Shown here in pieces: positions 37,422 to 45,749 of a DNA stretch of 64,000 nucleotides. The notes below the pieces were generated by a model. The model saw only the letters and a list, made by a program, of their open reading frames with translations. It ran no database searches and was not told where the DNA came from. The stretch lies in IMG/VR virus record IMGVR_UViG_3300008259_003680, positions 1 to 64,000 of that record; one strand, given 5' to 3'. The first letter of the stretch is position 1. Every line of letters starts with the position of its first letter. Origin of the DNA: a virus. The translations under genes and the position numbers were made by a program.

Positions 37422-39185
37422 ATGGAAGAATTAATTTCAAAAACTCCAGAGACACGAGCCCTCCAATTACTTGATGAATATATTGGGTCAAACAACTATA
37501 TCCTAGCGTTAAAAAACAAAAAACAAAATAGTAAGTCATTCACACCAACAAGATCACAAGCTGAGTATATAATTAATTTCCACGGTAGAAATCCCAAGGT
37601 TGCCAAAAAATGGGTTAAATTGGATTCCTATTTTGGAAAAAAAATGATGGAAGATAAAATGTACACAAAAGAACCATCAGAAATATATGTTGAGAAGTTG
37701 TTGGTTGAAAAAGATAAGTCGTATCATATTTGGGGAAAAATATTCAGTGGTGAAACCTTACATGACTTCTGGATACCAAAATCCGCCATTATAAAGGACA
37801 ACGAAGTTAAAAATGTTGTTGTTGATTATTCCAAATATATTTCTAGACCACCAATGGAACATCAAAAGGTGGCAATTGAAAAACTGGTTGGTAATAAAAA
37901 GTATATTCTGGCGGACGACATGGGACTAGGTAAGTCAGCGTCAGCCGTGGTTGCGGTGTTAGAATCTGGGGCAAAAAAAATACTTATAATCTGTCCAGCA
38001 TCATTAAAACTAAACTGGGAAAGAGAAATAAGGATATATTCCGACAAATCAATTTTTATTTCGGAAGGTAAGAAATTTTCAACCGAGTACGATATTGTAA
38101 TCATAAATTATGATATTTTAAAAAACTTCCACGACATAAAAAACAAAGAAAATTCTGAAATATTAAAAGCCAATTTTGATTTGGTTATTATGGACGAAGC
38201 CCATATGATATCCAACCCCCAGGCGGCAAGAACCAAAATAGTAAATGATATCGCATCATCAATTGAACGTGTTTGGTTATTAACCGGAACCCCAATGACA
38301 TCCAGACCAATGAACTATTTCAACTTATTAAAACTTGTTGAATGTCCGGTATCGGTCAATTGGATGGCTTACGCAAAAAGATATTGTAATGGATTTCAAT
38401 TCAATGTTGGAAAGAAAAAAGTCTGGAATGTCACCGGTGCCTCAAACTTGGATGAACTAAGAGAAAGAACCCAATCACATATTTTAAGAAGGTTAAAAGA
38501 AGAAGTACTGGATTTGCCAGAAAAAATAATAACTCCAGTATATCTTAATTTAAAATCAAAAGAATATGAGGATATGATGGGTGAATATTATGATTGGTTT
38601 AATTCAAACAAAGAGGAATCATCATCACTTACCATTCAGTTTGGTAAATTAATGAAAGTAAGAAAGGTTATTGCGAATGAAAAAGTAAAATCAACAATTG
38701 AGTTGGCTGAAAATATAATTGAGCAAGAAAAAAAGGTAATTATATTCACAAACTTTACAGACACATTACAAGAAATTTATAATCATTTTGGAAAAAGTGC
38801 CGTATATTTGGATGGCTCCTGTTCCAAAAATCACCGTCAACAAGCCGTTGACCAATTCCAAACAAATGACAAAATTAAAGTGTTTGTTGGAAATTTAAAA
38901 GCCGCTGGGGCTGGAATCACATTAACGGCGGCCGAAGCTGTTATTATGAACGACCTTTCATTTGTTCCAGCAGAACATGCTCAAGCTGAAGATCGTTCAC
39001 ATAGAATCGGTCAAAAAAAATCAACATCAGTATATTACCCTTTATTCCAAAACTCAATTGAGGGTATGATTTATGACATCCTTGAAAGAAAGAAAAAAAT
39101 AATATCAACCGTTATGGGTGACAATCTAATGGACGAGGCTTCAGTTATTGAAGAAATGCTCAATCGGATTTCTGCTAGTAGGTGA
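37422..39185 (+). CDS. SNF2-family DNA helicase/translocase (SMARCAL1-like)
   Basis: This superfamily 2 ATPase probably remodels replication forks or anneals strands, the job UvsW does in T4, although it is of a different lineage. Motif I is DDMGLGKS (165-172), motif II is DEAH (258-261), motif III is LLTGTP, and the C-terminal RecA-like half has IIFTNFTDTL, YLDGSCS, GAGITLTAA and the SNF2 hallmark DRSHRIGQ. The length of 587 aa fits an N-terminal substrate-recognition region (1-140) plus the two-lobe motor, with no extra nuclease domain. It is the first gene of a plus-strand run that leads to the metallopeptidase-SOD and neck genes. Confidence 0.9.
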   Translation: MEELISKTPETRALQLLDEYIGSNNYILALKNKKQNSKSFTPTRSQAEYIINFHGRNPKVAKKWVKLDSYFGKKMMEDKMYTKEPSEIYVEKLLVEKDKSYHIWGKIFSGETLHDFWIPKSAIIKDNEVKNVVVDYSKYISRPPMEHQKVAIEKLVGNKKYILADDMGLGKSASAVVAVLESGAKKILIICPASLKLNWEREIRIYSDKSIFISEGKKFSTEYDIVIINYDILKNFHDIKNKENSEILKANFDLVIMDEAHMISNPQAARTKIVNDIASSIERVWLLTGTPMTSRPMNYFNLLKLVECPVSVNWMAYAKRYCNGFQFNVGKKKVWNVTGASNLDELRERTQSHILRRLKEEVLDLPEKIITPVYLNLKSKEYEDMMGEYYDWFNSNKEESSSLTIQFGKLMKVRKVIANEKVKSTIELAENIIEQEKKVIIFTNFTDTLQEIYNHFGKSAVYLDGSCSKNHRQQAVDQFQTNDKIKVFVGNLKAAGAGITLTAAEAVIMNDLSFVPAEHAQAEDRSHRIGQKKSTSVYYPLFQNSIEGMIYDILERKKKIISTVMGDNLMDEASVIEEMLNRISASR

Positions 39186-39193
39186 TATTTATA
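39186..39193 (+). promoter_or_regulatory. Candidate late-promoter box TATTTATA
   Basis: Sense-oriented box four bases before the ATG of the metallopeptidase-SOD gene. Confidence 0.35.
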
Positions 39194-39197
39194 TTAT

Positions 39198-40289
39198 ATG
39201 AATGTCAAAATAACTTATCACGACACCGTTTCAAAAGAAGAACAAAAATTAATTGAGGAGTTTATATCTTTTTTAAAAATAAAATATCCATTGGAAAAAG
39301 ATGTATTTATTGATTTTTTGAAAAAGAGAACAAGTGAAATGTCAACTGGTGGTAGAACCTCAACACATCATCTAAAAATTTTGGTTAAAGATAGACTAAA
39401 CCGAGATGTTCTTAGATCCTTAGTTCACGAATGGGTGCACGAATATCAAAGGACTGTATTGGGAAGAAAAAAAGGTCCGGAAATTGGTGGAAAAAACGAG
39501 GACGAAGCAAATGCTATTGCTGGACAAATGATGAAAAAGTTTGAAAAAACACATAAAGAAGAACTACCAAAAATTTATAAAAGTTTTTCCGAACAAATAA
39601 CAAAACTTGAGGAATCATTAAATATTGAATCATTTAATAACTCACAAATCATATCTGAAATAAAACAAGTCAGTGTTGAAAAATTACCGTATGAATATGA
39701 TTCACTTGAAAGTTTTATTGACCCAGAAACAATGGAAACACATTATACAAAACACTACAAGGGTTATGTTGAAAAACTAAATGTGGAACTTGAAAAAATA
39801 AAAGGGAAGGATTTGGATTTGGAGGAAATTGTAACAAATATATCAAAATTTAATACAACGATTAAAAATAATGGTGGTGGTGCGTTCAATCACGCTCTTT
39901 TTTGGAAAATGTTATCACCCAAAAAACAAACAATTAAAGATCCAATCAAAACAAAAATTGAAAAAACTTTTGGTTCGTTTGAAAAATTTAAAGATACGTT
40001 TGAAGAAGCCGCAAAGTCCAGATTTGGTTCCGGTTGGGTTTGGTTGATACTAACCGATAAAAATAGATTAAAGATTGTAACGACCGCAAATCAAGATAAC
40101 CCACTAATGAATTCAGAAAAAGAAAGGGGTTATCCGTTGTTGGGACTGGATGTTTGGGAACATGCATATTATTTAAAATACAAAAATAAAAGGGACAAAT
40201 ATGTGTCAAACTTTTGGAAAGTTGTAAATTGGGGTTTTGTAAATGACCAATACACAACCAGACTAGATATTCTAAAATTCAAACAATAA
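39198..40289 (+). CDS. Fusion of a zinc metallopeptidase-like domain and a Mn-type superoxide dismutase
   Basis: Residues 1-130 contain HEWVHE (77-82) and a downstream DEANAIAG with E103, the HExxH...E layout of small zinc metallopeptidases. After a charged linker (about 130-155), residues 160-363 form a complete Fe/Mn superoxide dismutase. It starts KLPYEYDSLESFI and has the four metal ligands H182, H232 (NHALFW), D318 and H322 (LDVWEHAYY). NNGGG before H232 and NQDNP (298-302) favour the manganese type. The SOD half would convert superoxide to peroxide. The gene sits between the SNF2 helicase and a neck-protein gene, with a TATTTATA box four bases before its ATG. I do not know this fusion from any characterised phage. 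Confidence 0.88.
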   Translation: MNVKITYHDTVSKEEQKLIEEFISFLKIKYPLEKDVFIDFLKKRTSEMSTGGRTSTHHLKILVKDRLNRDVLRSLVHEWVHEYQRTVLGRKKGPEIGGKNEDEANAIAGQMMKKFEKTHKEELPKIYKSFSEQITKLEESLNIESFNNSQIISEIKQVSVEKLPYEYDSLESFIDPETMETHYTKHYKGYVEKLNVELEKIKGKDLDLEEIVTNISKFNTTIKNNGGGAFNHALFWKMLSPKKQTIKDPIKTKIEKTFGSFEKFKDTFEEAAKSRFGSGWVWLILTDKNRLKIVTTANQDNPLMNSEKERGYPLLGLDVWEHAYYLKYKNKRDKYVSNFWKVVNWGFVNDQYTTRLDILKFKQ

Positions 40290-40291
40290 GA

Positions 40292-40299
40292 TATTTATA
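40292..40299 (+). promoter_or_regulatory. Candidate late-promoter box TATTTATA
   Basis: Sense-oriented box 14 bases before the ATG of the neck protein gene. It lies directly after the stop codon of the SOD fusion gene, where a new start is plausible. Confidence 0.45.
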
Positions 40300-40313
40300 A
40301 AAAAATATATCTT

Positions 40314-41432
40314 ATGTCAACTTCAATAATTACAGAACCACAAAGATCAAAATTATATAAAAGAATTAGAAATCTTTTGGGTGCACCACTAAGGGGTGTT
40401 GAGTTAGAGGATGAAATGATGGATTCATTGTTGGAACTTTCAATTCAAGATTATTCACAACACGTTAATGATTGGTTAATTGAATCTCAGTGGTCCTCAG
40501 TTTATGGTTTAAACCTTGATGAACAATCATTGACGAGAGCTTTTACAACCAGAAGTTTGGACTGGGAAACACAATATACGTATGCTTACTCAAAAATTGT
40601 TGGTTTACAAGCTGGTGGTGATTGGGTGTTAGAAAAAGATTATGTTGATTTAATTCCAGGTCAACAAATATATGAAATACCAGCAGGTAGAGAAATAAAT
40701 GAACTTTTATGGTTTGCAAGACCAGAATTAGATGCTGCTTATTTTGATCCATTTATGGGTGGATTTGGTGGGTTCGGTGGTATCGGACTTGGTGGTGGTG
40801 CCGGATTTTCTCAAATGGGAACTACCGGAAATTATTTCATCACGCCAGCTTCCGATATATTACTTAGAATGGCTGACATCCAAATGAAAAGGAGATTAAT
40901 TACCGGTGACTTAACATATAGAGTTACTGCACTTCCGGAAGGTAAAAAAGCCCTACATTTATACAACGTACCTGGTGGTAAGTTTGATTTTGGTAACATA
41001 CAAAGAAACCAATATAGAGTGTGGTATTGGTACTATAACACCTTTGACCGTGACGATTGTTTGGCTAAAAACCCAGATGTTGTTAGATTACCATCAGACG
41101 TTCCTATTGACGAAACGAGATGGGATGAATTAAATAGTCCAGCACAAACTTGGGTTAGAAGATGGTTTACAGCTTATTGTAAAGAAACCTTAGCCAGAGT
41201 TAGAGGTAAGTATAGTGGTAACTTAAAAACACCAGATTCTGAATTAACACTTGAATATCAAACACTACAATCTGAAGCCAAAGATGAAAAAGCCATGTTG
41301 TGGGAGGAATTAAAAACCAGACTTGAAAGATTGAGACCTGAAAAACAATGGGAAATCAAAGGTACTATGGCTGAAAATATGAATAAAGCTCTTAAATTTA
41401 GACCATTTAATAGCCCATATAATATCATATAA
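40314..41432 (+). CDS. Neck protein, gp13-like, 372 aa
   Basis: The N-terminus reads LYKRIRNLLGAPLRGVELEDEMMDSLLELSIQDYSQ, the pattern seen in gp13-type neck proteins of T4-like phages, where an RxLGxPxxxVELxDxxxxxxIxxA helix region opens the protein. A Gly/Phe-rich loop (about 145-170, FMGGFGGFGGIGLGGGAG) follows, then strands and an AYCKETLARVRGKYSG helix. The C-terminus is helical. A neck protein joins the portal to the tail. The adjacent genes on this strand are a small structural-looking protein and the SOD fusion, so late expression is likely. Assignment is by pattern, not by structure. Confidence 0.6.
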   Translation: MSTSIITEPQRSKLYKRIRNLLGAPLRGVELEDEMMDSLLELSIQDYSQHVNDWLIESQWSSVYGLNLDEQSLTRAFTTRSLDWETQYTYAYSKIVGLQAGGDWVLEKDYVDLIPGQQIYEIPAGREINELLWFARPELDAAYFDPFMGGFGGFGGIGLGGGAGFSQMGTTGNYFITPASDILLRMADIQMKRRLITGDLTYRVTALPEGKKALHLYNVPGGKFDFGNIQRNQYRVWYWYYNTFDRDDCLAKNPDVVRLPSDVPIDETRWDELNSPAQTWVRRWFTAYCKETLARVRGKYSGNLKTPDSELTLEYQTLQSEAKDEKAMLWEELKTRLERLRPEKQWEIKGTMAENMNKALKFRPFNSPYNII

Positions 41433-41438
41433 TTCATT

Positions 41439-41771
41439 ATGGCAATATATAGAAACACGCCTTCAATTAGAATTATAAATGGTCACGAAATTAAAACTTC
41501 GGATTCTGTTGTTGTAACAAATAAAAGTTATACCACAAACGGAGAATTTATTGTGGTGGTTAGGGATGTTGATTATTGTGAGGTGTTTTTGGATTCAAAA
41601 ACAACCGACCATATAGTCATAAAATCACTTACGTATGTTTTAATAAAAGCAGACAGTAAAATTGACGACGAGTTTGATGAAATTGAAATCGGTGAGGGTG
41701 CGTCAGTTGAATTTAAAAACGTTGGTGGTATATGGTATATAATATCATCTGACGGTTTGAAGGGTTCTTAG
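41439..41771 (+). CDS. Hypothetical protein, 110 aa, after neck gene
   Basis: No family was recognised. The protein is strand-rich, with SDSVVVTNKSY and EFIVVVRDVDYCEVFLD segments and an acidic middle (KIDDEFDEIEIGEGA). It may be a small beta-barrel structural protein such as a fibritin or connector piece. The gene lies six bases after the neck gene. Its end overlaps the convergent DNA polymerase gene by four bases, so the two transcripts meet here; no clear bidirectional terminator was found. Confidence 0.7.
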   Translation: MAIYRNTPSIRIINGHEIKTSDSVVVTNKSYTTNGEFIVVVRDVDYCEVFLDSKTTDHIVIKSLTYVLIKADSKIDDEFDEIEIGEGASVEFKNVGGIWYIISSDGLKGS

Positions 41772-44671
41772 TCAAAAGCCAAACTCATTAAATCACCATC
41801 TTCATCAAATTCGTAAATTTCTTCATCATCAATTTTGTTATCAATCTTGTGTGTTTCCATTAACTTTTTGTTATGTTCAACCCTTTCTGAATCAACCAAA
41901 TTAATGGTATCATCAATATACATATAATACGGATCAATACCCACCTTTTTCCAAAACGAAAGTTCCATGTCAGAAAGTGTCAACAATTCATCTAAGGTAT
42001 CTTGATCTTTTTCTTTATTTGGATAACCTCTAGTTAATTCTGTTTGAGATTTTGTAAATATCGGTCTATCTTTTGGGTCCTCAATTAAAATATCCTTTCT
42101 GATGTCCGTACTATATACAACTAATAACGGTTCAATTCGTTTGTTAAATGCAGCCAAAATACGCGGAACATTGTACTCACCCAACATATCCGGGTTTCTC
42201 TCAATTTCCTTCTCATCAATTAAATAACAATTCAAAATTAATTCATCTTCATATTCAATTGGGAAAGGTTTACCGTTGTTAGTTTCATACAAAAACACTT
42301 CTTCTTTTGTTGCCTTAATTTTTTTAGTTTTTTTCTGAACATCACCTTGTGATTTTTTAACACCATTGTTTACATAATAAATGGTATCACCAAGTCCTGG
42401 ATTTTTACCTTCCCTTATAAGTAACTCCATATGTGCTTGTCTGGACATCAGATTCCCAGCTTTTGTTCTTTTAGTTATATGAACCTTATAGTCCTCAATA
42501 GATTGTTTAACTCTAGCTTTACTGGCGACTTTGGCTAATGGTATTTGTTTGTTGTATATCTTATCCACATATTCATAATAGAAATCCAAAAACTCACCAC
42601 CCTTACCGTCAAGTAACATTCTAAGTCCTTTATCCAAAAACTCGGCAACATATGTTTGAAGTTTTTTTGACTTAATGGTATTTCCGGTAAGTTTAACTTT
42701 ACCCTTATCAGTTAATAATGCGTAGTTTTTTCTTGCAACATTAATAGTTGTTGGCCACACACCATCAATATCTAGACCCATCTCATTTCGCATAAATGTG
42801 TCGTTATATTCCGCAACATCCGCTTCAGCACCAGTATACTCCTTTCCTTTTTCAACCAACCCATTAAGTCCCTTTCCGATATAGGTATAAGTGTCCCTAC
42901 CTTGAGGAGTCTCAAAGTTTACACCATCCGTATCTAAAACTAGGGGAATGTACCCTCGTTTCATAAAATACATAATCATCTGTCTAAGATATTGCCTACC
43001 GGTACACGTAATCTGTTCTCCCATGTCCATATCACCCCAGGCAAATACGTGTGGGGCCGAGAGTGACCCAAAGAATGCGTTGATGAAGATTTTGATTGGT
43101 AATTGTTTCCTGTCGTATGAAACAGAAAGTTTCGGATCCGTTTTTTTAAATTCACTTGCTAAGTTTTTATATTTTATACGTGTATCACGAAAGTACTTTA
43201 ACATACTTTTCATGGCACCCATTACGTCACATTTTGGAAATACGTCGTGAACCAACTGAATGGAAGGATATAGGGATGAGTAGTCAAGTTTCAATACGTT
43301 TTTTGAGTAACCCACCTGTAGTAACCTTGAAAGTCCTCCGGTGAATTTTCTTTTTGGTAATTTTCTTGGGATTGCCAAATTGTGTTTGTATGACCACGCA
43401 CACATAATCATTTTCCATAAAGTGGCGGTACCCATCGTGGATAACCTCTCATATGTTGTTGGTACTAGTTTTGAAAGTAAGAAATTCGCTTGATTGAATT
43501 GTTCATCCACAACCATCGTTTCATAAAGGTCATCGTCAAGATATTGTTCAATAATTTCAGATCCGGATATCTTTTTGTATACATCATCCCTCCTTGAACA
43601 AATTTCATCTATTTTTAAATCAATGCCGACCCTTTTGTAGTTCCCATTTTCTTTATTCATCCAATAGTTATCATTCTCAAAATAAATTTTTCCGATTTTA
43701 TCACCCTCAACATATACCCGGTTTTCTTTTTCGGCTTCAATAAATTTAGTTATGTATTTCAATGACCAACTTTTAATATCGGAGTTAATTGCTTGTGCTC
43801 TCCTTACCGCATGCGCAATATCAACAATGTTATACCCCCACATTTGGGTTTGCGTGTAGGGTTCCATTTCATTTGCCAACTTTAATAATCCTTCTTTTTG
43901 TTTTAAAGAGTAATCCGGATTAAGGGTTTTACTAATCTTTTTGATATTTAATTTTAAAATTTCAGCTCGTTTTAAAATAAATGGGAAGTCAAAGAAAGCG
44001 GAGTTATACCCACCAATTAAGGATGGTTTTAATTTATCAATTGTGTCAAAAAATTCCACAATCATCTTTCTTTCTTCTTCTTCGTTTTGGGCCGATAAAA
44101 GTTTCAAAAATCCACGGTTGTCCTTCATACCAATAAGGAATATCTTACTGGTTTTTGGATCCAAACCCGTGGTCTCAATATCAAATACAAACCGGTGAAT
44201 TTCATCATATTCATCAAAACCCTTAAATAATCTTTTGTTTCTTTGAATCAAGTATTGTTCAACTGGTGAAAGGATTGAAATAAAATCAGAGTTATCCCTA
44301 CCCCACGGGTCAAGTCCACCACCCTTAAAAAAGTTTACTAGGTTTGAATATGATTTTGTTGTTTTAACAATATATGTAAGTCCGGTTTTTAATCGTTCAT
44401 CACCGCGATGTTCCAATTTTTCAATAATAATTCCGTTCTCGGACATTGCCTTCTTTTGGAAGTCCTTATTACCTTTATAGAAATTTTTGGTACGTAAATC
44501 ACCAACCCAGGCAAATGGAATAAATGTATCCATTCTCAAAAGTTTACCTTTGATTGGATCTTGGATTACCTTAAAAATTTTGTCGGTTTTGTAGTCGTAC
44601 TCTAGTGCTACTATGTATTTTTCGTCGTCCTCGCCGTGTAGGAAACGTTCAATTTCTTCTTGTGGAACCAT
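41768..44671 (-). CDS. DNA polymerase, family B (T4 gp43-like)
   Basis: This is the replicative phage polymerase with proofreading. The exonuclease domain has FDIETTGLDP (Exo I, near residue 165), GGYNSAFFDFPFI (Exo II region) and the downstream Tyr/Asp motif in YLDDDLYETM. The polymerase domain has motif A KLDYSSLYPSI, motif B KIFINAFFGSLSAP and motif C LVLDTDGVNF, with the two catalytic aspartates of DTD. At 967 aa it is slightly longer than T4 gp43 (898 aa). No intein is present, although polymerase B genes are common intein sites. The start at 44671 is followed by a clear N-terminal domain, and upstream lies an 89-base gap with no recognisable promoter. Confidence 0.95.
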   Translation of the reverse strand: MVPQEEIERFLHGEDDEKYIVALEYDYKTDKIFKVIQDPIKGKLLRMDTFIPFAWVGDLRTKNFYKGNKDFQKKAMSENGIIIEKLEHRGDERLKTGLTYIVKTTKSYSNLVNFFKGGGLDPWGRDNSDFISILSPVEQYLIQRNKRLFKGFDEYDEIHRFVFDIETTGLDPKTSKIFLIGMKDNRGFLKLLSAQNEEEERKMIVEFFDTIDKLKPSLIGGYNSAFFDFPFILKRAEILKLNIKKISKTLNPDYSLKQKEGLLKLANEMEPYTQTQMWGYNIVDIAHAVRRAQAINSDIKSWSLKYITKFIEAEKENRVYVEGDKIGKIYFENDNYWMNKENGNYKRVGIDLKIDEICSRRDDVYKKISGSEIIEQYLDDDLYETMVVDEQFNQANFLLSKLVPTTYERLSTMGTATLWKMIMCAWSYKHNLAIPRKLPKRKFTGGLSRLLQVGYSKNVLKLDYSSLYPSIQLVHDVFPKCDVMGAMKSMLKYFRDTRIKYKNLASEFKKTDPKLSVSYDRKQLPIKIFINAFFGSLSAPHVFAWGDMDMGEQITCTGRQYLRQMIMYFMKRGYIPLVLDTDGVNFETPQGRDTYTYIGKGLNGLVEKGKEYTGAEADVAEYNDTFMRNEMGLDIDGVWPTTINVARKNYALLTDKGKVKLTGNTIKSKKLQTYVAEFLDKGLRMLLDGKGGEFLDFYYEYVDKIYNKQIPLAKVASKARVKQSIEDYKVHITKRTKAGNLMSRQAHMELLIREGKNPGLGDTIYYVNNGVKKSQGDVQKKTKKIKATKEEVFLYETNNGKPFPIEYEDELILNCYLIDEKEIERNPDMLGEYNVPRILAAFNKRIEPLLVVYSTDIRKDILIEDPKDRPIFTKSQTELTRGYPNKEKDQDTLDELLTLSDMELSFWKKVGIDPYYMYIDDTINLVDSERVEHNKKLMETHKIDNKIDDEEIYEFDEDGDLMSLAFD

Positions 44672-44760
44672 ATATAATCTATTTTAAATTTGGGTTATTA
44701 TGCTCAAAAACTAAGTTTTGATTTCCCTTTAACTTAAAAATAGAATTAATTTTCGGTTTG

Positions 44761-45114
44761 TCAAATGATATTTATGTAAAGATTTTCACCGATTGGTACA
44801 ATCAAATCACCGGTTTCAAGTTCGGCAAAAAATTCACCCACAAACCTACCCTTCTTACTTGTGTCCTTTCCGGACCATTTATAAAACACATAATATTCTC
44901 TGGGTGAATCAATGTTGTTTCTTATTTTTTCTGTAACATATGCAGGTTTCATAAATATTTTTTGAATTCCGTCATCTTCACTTCTCATTGAGAATTTAAT
45001 GTTGGCGTTTACTAGTTCATCATAAAACAACTTATCTGAGTCAGTTCTACCGTCTCTTACCACATCCATAAGTAATATGGGTAAATTACTATTTTGTTTG
45101 ATAAAAAAATCCAT
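44761..45114 (-). CDS. Hypothetical protein, 117 aa
   Basis: The function was not recognised. The sequence has a strand-helix pattern with LFYDELVNANIKFSMRSEDDG and ends with a strand-rich tail (FAELETGDLIVPIGENLYIN). It lies upstream of the polymerase gene in the same direction with an 89-base gap, and 14 bases after a membrane protein gene. A TATTTATA box at 45119-45126 is four bases before the ATG. No membrane segment or signal peptide is visible. Confidence 0.7.
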   Translation of the reverse strand: MDFFIKQNSNLPILLMDVVRDGRTDSDKLFYDELVNANIKFSMRSEDDGIQKIFMKPAYVTEKIRNNIDSPREYYVFYKWSGKDTSKKGRFVGEFFAELETGDLIVPIGENLYINII

Positions 45115-45128
45115 TAACTATAAATAGT

Positions 45129-45512
45129 TCAATCCTCAAATAATCTAAAAAATAGAGTAAAAGATAATCCAAAAATAATTCTGGCAATTATTACATATAA
45201 AAGACAATTGGTTTGAGATATACAATGTGTGAACAAAAAATAGATTCCGGAAAAAATAAATAGGGTTCTTAATAGTTTGAACAAATGCCAAGCATCTGTA
45301 AAACCAACAAGTAATGATTTTGACAAGAAAAATTTCTCACCTTTTAGTGGGTCACTATCTTTATATTTATTTTTCCAGGAAAGTTGTGGATTCCAAAAAA
45401 GTTGGTTTTTTAGATTTTTGAATATGGATAAGTCATAATGAAATTGTAATTTATCCATCGCCGCTTCACTCACTCCTGCTAAAACAAATAACACAAACCC
45501 TAGATATTCCAT
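45129..45512 (-). CDS. Small membrane protein, 127 aa
   Basis: The protein begins with a hydrophobic helix (YLGFVLFVLAGVSEAAMD) followed by a conserved-looking soluble loop with FHYDLSIF, FWNPQLSWKNKY and PLKGEKFF. It then has two more hydrophobic helices (LFIFSGIYFLF and IIARIIFGLSFTLFF). The Trp-rich WNPxxSWKNKY pattern occurs in conserved hypothetical proteins of bacteria and phages. I know no function for it. It starts one base inside the end of the preceding 63-aa membrane gene, so both are probably translated together. Confidence 0.75.
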   Translation of the reverse strand: MEYLGFVLFVLAGVSEAAMDKLQFHYDLSIFKNLKNQLFWNPQLSWKNKYKDSDPLKGEKFFLSKSLLVGFTDAWHLFKLLRTLFIFSGIYFLFTHCISQTNCLLYVIIARIIFGLSFTLFFRLFED

Positions 45513-45703
45513 CAGTTATTTTTAATGTATTTAAGGTACCAAACAAGTGATCCGACAAAACCACCATAAATAGCGACAAATGAACCGATTAGTGGATATA
45601 ATTCATCCAAGTACCCATCTTTAATCCAAAATGGATAAAGTACGGAACAAACACCCAAAAAAACAACTGGAAGTAAGTGGAATATATGTTTTACTATTTT
45701 CAT
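45512..45703 (-). CDS. Two-helix membrane protein, 63 aa
   Basis: The protein has two hydrophobic segments (FHLLPVVFLGVCSVLYPFWI and PLIGSFVAIYGGFVGSLVWYL) linked by a short acidic loop, suggesting an inner-membrane hairpin such as a holin or an envelope-modifying protein; neither can be proven. A longer frame exists from a TTG at 45733, but the ATG at 45703 is preferred because a TATTTATA box (45718-45725) lies 14 bases before it, like other genes here. It overlaps the next membrane gene by one base. Confidence 0.65.
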   Translation of the reverse strand: MKIVKHIFHLLPVVFLGVCSVLYPFWIKDGYLDELYPLIGSFVAIYGGFVGSLVWYLKYIKNN

Positions 45704-45717
45704 AACTATTATTTTAA

Positions 45718-45725
45718 TATAAATA
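45718..45725 (-). promoter_or_regulatory. Candidate late-promoter box TATTTATA, divergent pair (minus member)
   Basis: Sense-oriented box 14 bases before the ATG of the 63-aa membrane gene. It lies 11 bases from the plus-strand box at 45737-45744, each facing its own gene. Confidence 0.5.
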
Positions 45726-45736
45726 GTTTCCAAAAA

Positions 45737-45744
45737 TATTTATC
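45737..45744 (+). promoter_or_regulatory. Candidate late-promoter box TATTTATC, divergent pair (plus member)
   Basis: Sense-oriented box five bases before the ATG of the J-domain gene, paired back to back with the minus-strand box at 45718-45725. Confidence 0.45.
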
Positions 45745-45749
45745 ATTAA

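Noticed and set aside
44672-44760. Possible promoter or origin in the gap before the polymerase gene
   Set aside because: I see no convincing -10/-35 pair, repeat or hairpin in these 89 bases.
45704-45733. Upstream TTG start extending the two-helix membrane gene
   Set aside because: The ATG at 45703 has a promoter-like box at the usual distance; the TTG extension would place that box inside the gene.
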